In this document: positions 1 through 4,727 of the stretch, piece after piece
How positions within the stretch are numbered: the first letter of the stretch is position 1
How the letters are laid out: each line of letters starts with the position of its first letter
Assembly (NCBI GenBank): GCA_016840025.1
Contig: JAEOTF010000119.1
Span: 1-6,177 of the forward strand
Direction: 5' to 3'
DNA from: Candidatus Hodarchaeota archaeon
Lineage (GTDB): Archaea > Asgardarchaeota > Heimdallarchaeia > Hodarchaeales > YT1-039
DNA: 6,177 bases
Translations under genes and position numbers: made by a program
The notes under the pieces: model-generated
What the model was told of the DNA's origin: nothing
The model's database searches: none
Seen by the model: the letters and a program-made list of their open reading frames with translations, nothing else

Positions 1-2
1 AC

Positions 3-551
3 AATAGATCCAATACTGATGAAATAGAAAGGATAGATAACTGCAGGCAGCTCATTTTGCAGTTCTTAAAACAAGACGAGATCATCTCTCAAGAACGATT
101 TTCTAATCATTTAGATGCTTTGCGAGATTATTATTTTGAAAAAAAAGCGATATTCAATCAAACAACGATGATACATGGAGATCTCTGGTGGGACAATATT
201 CTAGTTGACAACGGGCGAATAACAATTATCGACTGGTTAGAATCAAGCGAACAGGACTATTGTCGTGACCTAGCGCAATTAAAAATTGGCACTCTAAACG
301 AGGTTTTGGATATAACTGAAAGTCAAAGATTCTTTGAGAAAATATTGAAGGCGTACAAACACGAGTTTGAAGATGAATCAATATTTGAGCGAATAATGTA
401 TTACTTACCCTTACTATATCTTGAGGAATCTTTTTACATCCCATTCAAGTTTTTTCCTTGGAAAATCAAGTATAAAGAGAATGCTGACAATTTTAGAAAG
501 CGCTTTATTGACTACTATAAAAAATCAGAATTGGCGTTTAAATGTAAATAG
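3..551 (+). CDS. APH/choline-kinase-fold phosphotransferase, C-terminal part (5' end outside window)
   Basis: The reading frame is open from the left edge (first full codon at 3) to the TAG at 549-551, so the gene starts upstream; the TTG at 57 is only an internal codon. About 182 residues are visible. The catalytic loop HGDLWWDNIL begins with His at visible residue 58, giving Asp60 as catalytic base and Asn65 as metal ligand (the HxDxxxxN Brenner motif). It is followed by IIDW, whose Asp77 takes the place of the DFG aspartate, and by SEQDYCRDLA, which matches the family's acidic segment after the metal-binding loop. The rest is the helical C-terminal lobe, rich in Tyr, Phe and Lys, with no obvious membrane segment. 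The family transfers phosphate from ATP to a small hydroxyl compound (aminoglycoside, choline, homoserine, methylthioribose, hexosamine); the substrate cannot be read from this part. The sugar-nucleotide neighbours make a sugar or sugar-alcohol kinase conceivable, but that is inference. It converges on the DUF354 gene. Confidence 0.85.
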   Translation, partial: NRSNTDEIERIDNCRQLILQFLKQDEIISQERFSNHLDALRDYYFEKKAIFNQTTMIHGDLWWDNILVDNGRITIIDWLESSEQDYCRDLAQLKIGTLNEVLDITESQRFFEKILKAYKHEFEDESIFERIMYYLPLLYLEESFYIPFKFFPWKIKYKENADNFRKRFIDYYKKSELAFKCK

Positions 552-555
552 CGAG

Positions 556-565
556 TGCGCGCGCA
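556..565. repeat. GC-rich perfect palindrome TGCGCGCGCA just after the kinase stop
   Basis: A 10-base perfect palindrome of strictly alternating pyrimidine and purine lies five bases after the stop codon at 549-551, in an otherwise AT-rich convergent gap (552-633). It has no following T-run on either strand, so it does not look like a terminator. The remainder of this gap shows no clear signal. Its role is unknown; the sequence type resembles the intergenic GCRCRTGC sites further right, but it is not the same motif. Confidence 0.4.
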
Positions 566-633
566 ATGAGAACCATTATGACTACACGAATCAGATAAGA
601 ATTAGATGTTAATATTGGACTAATAATTGACGA

Positions 634-1719
634 TTAAGAAGGGGGAAAATCATTCTCAATAATTTTTATGATGACTTCTATAGGATCCTCCATCTTTGAT
701 ACGAGTGATCTTGCTCTTTCTAGCTGTAATTTATGAATGTTATCAAAATCGTTTAGAATATACCTGATTTTCTTAATAATTTTATCAGGGTCTGTCAATC
801 TGAGGATCAGCTTCTTCTTTATCAGGTATCTTTCAACGGTTGTGGGCTCACTTGGATAACAAGATATTGCTGGAGTACCCAGCATCGCTGCCTCCGCGGT
901 CATAGTTCCTCCTGCTCCTATAAAAATTGAAGAGAAGAAAACAAGGCTAGGTCCATCCACGACGTCTCTTGCCACAATAACCTTATTATGAAAGGCAGCC
1001 CTTATAACTGAAATCTGCTCAGCGTATCTCGGCAAAACGACTACTTGTAAAGATTCATCATATTCATCTATTAACTTGTTAATGATAGGGATTGTCACAG
1101 ATTCCCTTTTAGAAACGTGACCTAAAAGATAAGCGGCAAAGGACTCTTCAACCCTGAAGACAACGATTGGATTGGCATTAATTAGCTTCAAATCATATAG
1201 GACTTCTGGATTAGGAATAAAATCTTTCAACCATACTATAGGATCAAGAGCATCATACTGAACGATCATATTTGAAGTAGCACCAAGCTTCAGCCAAATA
1301 TTTCTAAAAATTACTTTAGGAGAGAAAATTCTTGAAGCAAGAGGTATCGTCAATCGAGCCACCGCGATAGAGTGAGGTGAATCATTAATCGTATAATGAG
1401 GGATACCTAAACCAAAAGCTGTCCTAGCAGCCTCAGGAGAAGCAAACGCTATAGATAAATTTGGTTTCAGTTTACTAATTATATGTGATAACTTTTCAAT
1501 TCTCTCCGCACTAGCAGTCAGCTTTCCTTCAAGAGAAGCCCCACCATGTTTTCCAACTGTGAGAGTATTTACTATTCTTCTCAGCTTGATTAATTCATTC
1601 AATTCTCTGTAATTTCTAGTTGTTCTGAAGACATTATGACCTCTGGATTCAAGTCTCCTACCCAACTCGGTTAGGAAATGGAGTTGTTTGGGAGTTAAAA
1701 TGTCAAGCCAAATAAGCAT
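634..1719 (-). CDS. DUF354 family protein (GT-B-like, UDP-GlcNAc 2-epimerase/glycosyltransferase-related)
   Basis: This 361-residue protein has the typical length and layout of DUF354. It opens with MLIWLDILTPKQLHFL, the family's M-IW-DI-TPKQ-HF start. VGKHGG follows at residues 55-60, then a Rossmann-like stretch with FASPEAARTAFGLGIPHYTIND at about 92-113 (the SPE-AR-AFGLGIP-IxxND hallmark) and YDALDP at 155-160. The C-terminal GT-B half carries FIGAGGTMTAEAAMLGTPAI at about 266-285, the glycine-rich loop that in UDP-GlcNAc 2-epimerases and related glycosyltransferases binds the nucleotide sugar. There is no signal peptide or membrane helix, so it should be cytosolic. The biochemical reaction of DUF354 is not established to my knowledge; a role in sugar-nucleotide or glycan chemistry follows from fold and neighbours. 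The ATG at 1717-1719 is backed by GGTGAT (1723-1728), complementary to the 16S 3' end, three bases upstream. It is the last gene of the minus-strand block. Confidence 0.88.
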   Translation of the reverse strand: MLIWLDILTPKQLHFLTELGRRLESRGHNVFRTTRNYRELNELIKLRRIVNTLTVGKHGGASLEGKLTASAERIEKLSHIISKLKPNLSIAFASPEAARTAFGLGIPHYTINDSPHSIAVARLTIPLASRIFSPKVIFRNIWLKLGATSNMIVQYDALDPIVWLKDFIPNPEVLYDLKLINANPIVVFRVEESFAAYLLGHVSKRESVTIPIINKLIDEYDESLQVVVLPRYAEQISVIRAAFHNKVIVARDVVDGPSLVFFSSIFIGAGGTMTAEAAMLGTPAISCYPSEPTTVERYLIKKKLILRLTDPDKIIKKIRYILNDFDNIHKLQLERARSLVSKMEDPIEVIIKIIENDFPPS

Positions 1720-1778
1720 TGCATCACCGTAAAACTAACTAATAAAGAAATCTGTTCAATTATGATTAAAGCTTTTTT

Positions 1779-1813
1779 ACTCTAATGATTCATTTAGAGT
1801 ATTCATACTCTAA
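1779..1813 (-). promoter_or_regulatory. Overlapping inverted repeats (three ACTCTAA/TTAGAGT units) upstream of the DUF354 gene
   Basis: ACTCTAA occurs at 1779-1785 and 1807-1813, and its reverse complement TTAGAGT at 1794-1800. The middle unit can pair with either neighbour. With the right one it forms a 9-base perfect inverted repeat (1794-1802 with 1805-1813, two-base centre). With the left one it forms ACTCTAATGA (1779-1788) against 1790-1800 with one bulged base. The two pairings exclude each other. The element lies 60 to 94 bases before the DUF354 start codon, just downstream of a TATA-like sequence at 1838-1843, so it would sit at or near the transcription start and in the leader. It could be a repressor operator or a switching leader structure; the sequence does not decide. 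Confidence 0.5.
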
Positions 1814-1837
1814 CTTTTGATAAAATTTTGAATTAGG

Positions 1838-1852
1838 TATAAGCACGTGCTA
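1838..1852 (-). promoter_or_regulatory. Promoter-like site: GCACGTGC palindrome abutting a TATA-like box, for the DUF354 gene
   Basis: On the minus strand the sequence reads TAGCACGTGCTTATAC. The 10-base palindrome AGCACGTGCT (1842-1851) overlaps CTTATA (1838-1843), a plausible archaeal TATA box. Transcription about 25 bases downstream would start near 1815, leaving a leader of about 95 bases. The same 13 bases (TAAGCACGTGCTA on the plus strand, 1840-1852) recur exactly at 4699-4711. Another possible TATA, TTTATAATA near 1892-1900 on the minus strand, cannot be excluded. Confidence 0.4.
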
Positions 1853-1874
1853 ATTCACATAAATTGTGCTACTT

Positions 1875-1886
1875 AAAAAGACTTTT
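1875..1886 (-). terminator. Possible oligo-T terminator of the phosphohexomutase gene
   Basis: About 60 to 70 bases after the mutase stop, the minus strand carries AAAAAAGTCTTTTT, ending in five T. Nearer the stop lies a short inverted repeat AGCTA-GT-TAGCT (1909-1920). Archaeal transcription often ends at T-runs without a hairpin, but five T is short, so this is a weak call. Confidence 0.25.
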
Positions 1887-1946
1887 TTCTTTATTATAAA
1901 GGCATTGAAGCTAGTTAGCTGAAGTTTCCTATTCTTTCATGCCAGT

Positions 1947-3314
1947 TCATGTGAATTTTTGAATACTTTCTCTTACAAGAGCAGTTCCCCAAGCAACCAT
2001 TTCTTTTGCTCTCCCTTCCTCTATAGCCTCAACGTAGACTCTGTATATTGCTTCTGTACCTGATGGACGAATCAATACCGATCCATCTTCAAAAGAAACT
2101 TTTACACCATCAAGGGTTATGCGATTGAGTTTTTCAGTCTGTTTTATCACTCTATCCAAGACAACTCGTTTTAATTCATTAGAACAATCGATTCGTTCTT
2201 TAATAATATAGTATTTTGGCAGCTCATTCACAAGTTGTGAAAGTGTTTTACCACTCTTTGCAAGAACCTCCAGCATCAATGCAGAGGACATAGGACCATC
2301 TCGGACATATTGATGGGGACCATAAAAGATTCCTCCATTATCTTCCATGCTGATAACTGAATTCACTTTTTGCATTACTTTAGAAACCGTTTTAGATCCC
2401 ACCTTAGTCCATACTAGTTTAGCACTTCTCTTCGATGTTATGTCTTCTAACATTCTTGAAGAACTTACTGGCGTAACTACGACTGCGTTATCATGTCTTT
2501 GCAGAATATAATTAACGATTATAGCTCCAGTACAATCCCCTAAACAAACGTTCCCAAGCTCATCAACAAATATACATCGATCAGCATCACCATCATGAGC
2601 CACACCTAAATCTGCTTTAACCGCCTTAACAATTGAAGTTAAATCATTTAAAGTCTCAGGCTTCGGCTCAGGTAGGCGACCTGGAAAGTTTCCATCTAAT
2701 TGGGCATTTATCGTAACTACGTCACATCCAAGTTCTCGAAGAAGATAAGGGGTGACGAGGGCTCCTACACTATTAGCAGGATCAATAACTACTTTGAAAC
2801 GTCTCCGCCTTATCCCATTCATGTCAACATGTTCTTTAACAGCATCTTTGTGAACTTCTAAAATTCCGGGAAAGTCTGCAATTGATCCAAGCGCATTCCA
2901 TTCTTTACGGGTGAACTTCTCTTCGAAGAAAATATCTTCTATCTTAATCTCCTCTTCTCTAGAAATCTCAACACCGTCATCAGATACAACTTTTATACCA
3001 TTGTATTCAGGCGGATTATGACTTGCTGTTATGATTATTGCCCCATCCATTTTAAAGTGTTTAACAGCGTATTGGATAGATGGTGTTGGAGCGTATCCCA
3101 CATCAAAGACATCGCAACCAGTAGAAACTAATCCCGAAATAACAGCCCGCGATAGAAGTAAGCTGCTTGTTCTTGAATCATAACCTATAAGAAGTTTCTT
3201 CTGTCCAAAATTGGTGCCTATGGCGGCCCCAACCTTTGATGCGAACTCAGGAGTCAACTCTTGATTAACGATTCCGCGTATTCCATTTGTTCCGAAAAGT
3301 ATGCGATCCACCAT
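1947..3314 (-). CDS. Alpha-D-phosphohexomutase (phosphomannomutase / phosphoglucosamine mutase type)
   Basis: The enzyme interconverts hexose-6-phosphate and hexose-1-phosphate through a phosphoserine, feeding the nucleotidyltransferase encoded just upstream. All four family motifs are present (numbered from the ATG at 3318-3320): the catalytic loop TASHNPPEYNGIK with Ser100; the Mg-binding loop DGDADR at 243-248; the sugar-binding loop EDNGG at 326-330; and the phosphate-binding loop RPSGTE at 418-423 in domain 4. The length, 455-457 residues, is normal for archaeal members. Two family positions differ: the sugar loop reads MEDNGG rather than the usual EENGG/EESGG, and Ala replaces the Pro that normally follows RPSGTE. 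Substrate (mannose, glucose or glucosamine phosphate) cannot be fixed; archaeal members are often promiscuous. The mannose-1-phosphate guanylyltransferase-like neighbour favours phosphomannomutase. I place the start at the ATG at 3312-3314: GAGG (3323-3326) is 8 bases from it but only 2 from the ATG at 3318-3320, which would add Met-Lys. Cytosolic. Confidence 0.93.
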   Translation of the reverse strand: MVDRILFGTNGIRGIVNQELTPEFASKVGAAIGTNFGQKKLLIGYDSRTSSLLLSRAVISGLVSTGCDVFDVGYAPTPSIQYAVKHFKMDGAIIITASHNPPEYNGIKVVSDDGVEISREEEIKIEDIFFEEKFTRKEWNALGSIADFPGILEVHKDAVKEHVDMNGIRRRRFKVVIDPANSVGALVTPYLLRELGCDVVTINAQLDGNFPGRLPEPKPETLNDLTSIVKAVKADLGVAHDGDADRCIFVDELGNVCLGDCTGAIIVNYILQRHDNAVVVTPVSSSRMLEDITSKRSAKLVWTKVGSKTVSKVMQKVNSVISMEDNGGIFYGPHQYVRDGPMSSALMLEVLAKSGKTLSQLVNELPKYYIIKERIDCSNELKRVVLDRVIKQTEKLNRITLDGVKVSFEDGSVLIRPSGTEAIYRVYVEAIEEGRAKEMVAWGTALVRESIQKFT

Positions 3315-3322
3315 TTTCATTT

Positions 3323-3326
3323 CCTC
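3323..3326 (-). promoter_or_regulatory. Ribosome binding site GAGG that decides the mutase start
   Basis: The minus strand reads AGAGGAAATGAAAATGG. GAGG lies 2 bases before the first ATG (3318-3320) and 8 bases before the second (3312-3314). The second spacing is the workable one, and the resulting N-terminus MVDRILFGTNGIRG matches the usual family start. Confidence 0.55.
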
Positions 3327-3363
3327 TAAACTTTAATATTTAACTAATTATTCTAATTGTTTG

Positions 3364-3390
3364 ATTTTTAACCTTTAGCGCACATGCGCA
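3364..3390 (-). promoter_or_regulatory. Promoter of the phosphohexomutase gene with a GCGCA-CA-TGCGC inverted repeat upstream
   Basis: On the minus strand, TTAAAAAT (3364-3371) is a good archaeal TATA box, preceded by the purine-rich AAAGG (BRE-like). Initiation about 25 bases downstream, near 3342, would give a leader of roughly 25 bases, which is normal. Directly upstream lies an inverted repeat with 5-base arms and a 2-base centre (3378-3389). It contains GCATGTGC on the minus strand (3380-3387), one of four GCAYGYGC sites in the window. A small palindrome AGCTAGCT (3393-3400) sits next to it. Confidence 0.45.
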
Positions 3391-3431
3391 ACAGCTAGCT
3401 AGAAAAATCAAATGAAGAATAGGAGTATGAT

Positions 3432-3439
3432 AAAAAAAA
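3432..3439 (-). terminator. Oligo-T terminator of the nucleotidyltransferase gene
   Basis: The minus strand has eight consecutive T about 30 bases after the stop codon at 3468-3470, with no strong hairpin before it. This is the usual form of an archaeal terminator. It implies that the mutase has its own promoter, at least in part. Confidence 0.5.
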
Positions 3440-3467
3440 GGTATACATGCATTAACGAATGGCTCTT

Positions 3468-4568
3468 TTACATGATTTTTGAAGACTGAAGGATGCTAGC
3501 ATCAACTTCCTTGTTTGGGCAAATCTGTACATTCTGAGTCAAAGTTACATTGTCGTTGATGACAACATGGTCGCCTACGATGCATTGCTCTTCTATCTTA
3601 ACCCAATTTCCAATAATCGCTCCCTCACCGACTATTGCTCCATTTATCGATGAGAAATTGTCTATCCACACCTTTGAGAAGATTATGGAGTTTTGTATCT
3701 TCGTTCCTTTACCAACTCTGACATTACTTCCAATGGAAGCATAAGGACCGATACAAGCATCATCACATATTACAACATCAGACCCTATAACTACAGGAGA
3801 AATAACCTTTACTTTAGAACTTAATTTAACGTCTTTCCCTAGCAAGGGCTCTTTCTTAGCTGTTTCAGCGAGTATGAGTTTATTAGCTTGAATATAATCG
3901 TTTGGCTTTCCAATATCTATCCAAAAACTATCAAACATATAACCAAAAAGACTCTCTTTACTCGCCAACGTGGGAAATACTTCCCTTTCCATAGAAACTT
4001 TCCTATCATCAGGTATCAAGTCAAAGACTTTTTGGTTTAACACATAGACTCCAGCATTCACAAGCCTACTAGGCGCCTCATCTTTTTTGGGCTTTTCAAC
4101 AAATCTCAGAATCTGATTATTCCCATTCAACTCGACTACGCCAAATCGGCTTGGATTCTCTACCTCATGTAGAGAAATTGTTGCTTCAGCCTTGAATTTC
4201 ATATGAGCGTCATATAACTTTGAATAATCCATTGATGATAAAATGTCTCCATTCAATACAAAGAAGGGTTCTTCTTCATCGTTGAGGAAGCTTTTAGCTT
4301 TTTTTATTGGCCCACCGGTTCCCAGAGGCTTTTGTTCAAGGGAATATACTATCTCTATTCCATGTCTTGAGTCTCCAAAGTTTTTCTTGAGCATATCTGC
4401 CATAAAGTTGACGGCTAACACTACTTTAGTAACTCCCTTCTTTGAGAGACCTTCCAAAACCCAATCAAGAAGCGGTCTATTCGCAATGGGAAACATCAAC
4501 TTTGGTCGAGTACAACTTAGCGGCCTTAATCTAGTTCCAAACCCACCAGCTAAAATTAAAGCTTTCAT
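3468..4568 (-). CDS. Sugar-1-phosphate nucleotidyltransferase with left-handed beta-helix tail, mannose-1-phosphate guanylyltransferase (GMPPB)-like
   Basis: The protein (366 residues) joins a nucleoside monophosphate to a sugar-1-phosphate, releasing pyrophosphate. Residues 1 to about 230 are the nucleotidyltransferase domain: signature LAGGFGTRLRPLSCTRPK (6-23, with catalytic Arg and Lys), PLGTGGP (81-87), LNGD with metal ligand Asp108, FVEKP (156-160), NAG (171-173) and WIDIG with second metal ligand Asp218. Residues about 245-345 are hexapeptide repeats (IGSDV, IGPYASIGSNVRVG, IVGEGAIIGNWVKIE) forming a left-handed beta-helix. The tail, CPNKEVDASILQSSKIM, resembles the end of eukaryotic GMPPB (LPHKSI...IIM), as do the EREVFP and FWIDIGKPNDY segments. 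GDP-mannose synthesis is therefore my first choice; glucose-1-P or GlcNAc-1-P activation remains possible because archaeal homologues are poorly separated by substrate. The ATG at 4566-4568 follows GGTGGT (4572-4577). It is divergent from the asparagine-synthetase-like gene and first in the minus-strand block. Cytosolic. Confidence 0.92.
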   Translation of the reverse strand: MKALILAGGFGTRLRPLSCTRPKLMFPIANRPLLDWVLEGLSKKGVTKVVLAVNFMADMLKKNFGDSRHGIEIVYSLEQKPLGTGGPIKKAKSFLNDEEEPFFVLNGDILSSMDYSKLYDAHMKFKAEATISLHEVENPSRFGVVELNGNNQILRFVEKPKKDEAPSRLVNAGVYVLNQKVFDLIPDDRKVSMEREVFPTLASKESLFGYMFDSFWIDIGKPNDYIQANKLILAETAKKEPLLGKDVKLSSKVKVISPVVIGSDVVICDDACIGPYASIGSNVRVGKGTKIQNSIIFSKVWIDNFSSINGAIVGEGAIIGNWVKIEEQCIVGDHVVINDNVTLTQNVQICPNKEVDASILQSSKIM

Positions 4569-4653
4569 ATTACCACCAATATCAACACATAATTAAAGTT
4601 TTACGAACATAACGTATTATTAATTTTTTCTCTAAATATTTTGTTGGACTAAC

Positions 4654-4670
4654 ATTAAAAAGCGCATGCT
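4654..4670 (-). promoter_or_regulatory. Promoter-like site GCATGCGC plus TTTTTAAT, proximal to the nucleotidyltransferase
   Basis: The minus strand reads TAGCATGCGCTTTTTAATG. The octamer GCATGCGC (4662-4669) is followed by an A/T stretch (4654-4661) able to act as a TATA box. A start near 4630 would leave a leader of about 60 bases before the ATG at 4568. This is one of two such sites in the divergent gap; which one drives the gene cannot be told by eye. Confidence 0.35.
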
Positions 4671-4695
4671 AATATTACAAAATATTGAATAATCG

Positions 4696-4711
4696 ATTTA
4701 AGCACGTGCTA
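4696..4711. promoter_or_regulatory. AGCACGTGCT palindrome in the divergent gap, possible shared operator
   Basis: The perfect palindrome at 4701-4710 lies inside TAAGCACGTGCTA, identical over 13 bases to 1840-1852. On the minus strand it runs into CTTAAAT, a TATA-like box facing the nucleotidyltransferase. On the plus strand it ends 17 bases before the ATG of the asparagine-synthetase-like gene, close to where its transcript should begin if AATATT-rich sequence at 4671-4686 serves as TATA. A protein bound here could affect both genes. Confidence 0.42.
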
Positions 4712-4717
4712 TATCTT

Positions 4718-4723
4718 GGTGAG
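4718..4723 (+). promoter_or_regulatory. Ribosome binding site GGTGAG fixing the start at 4728
   Basis: GGTGAG is complementary to the archaeal 16S 3' end and lies four bases before the ATG at 4728-4730. It supports this ATG over the in-frame GTG at 4719, which lies inside the binding site itself. This matters because the N-terminal residue pattern decides whether a glutaminase nucleophile exists. Confidence 0.6.
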
Positions 4724-4727
4724 AAAA

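Noticed and set aside
57..59. TTG at 57 as the start codon of the phosphotransferase gene
   Set aside because: The frame continues open to the left edge and the catalytic loop would then come only about 40 residues in, far too early for the fold, so the true start is outside the window.
226..444. Minus-strand open frame of 72 codons inside the phosphotransferase gene
   Set aside because: It lies entirely opposite a gene with clear kinase motifs and has no recognisable protein features.
421..612. Plus-strand open frame of 63 codons overlapping the end of the phosphotransferase gene
   Set aside because: It is another frame of the real gene for most of its length, lacks a ribosome binding site, and its tail is plain intergenic sequence; nothing suggests a frameshifted extension.
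1875..1887. AAAAAG-A-CTTTTT as a terminator hairpin
   Set aside because: A one-base loop cannot form a hairpin and the stem is nearly all A-T; only the T-run itself was kept, as a weak terminator.
3550..3744. Plus-strand open frame opposite the beta-helix part of the nucleotidyltransferase
   Set aside because: Antisense shadow of a well-supported gene; its composition reflects the complementary hexapeptide codons.
4243..4596. Plus-strand open frame of 117 codons opposite the nucleotidyltransferase N-terminus and running into the divergent gap
   Set aside because: Antisense shadow without recognisable domains; the opposite strand encodes the GGFGTRLRPL signature.
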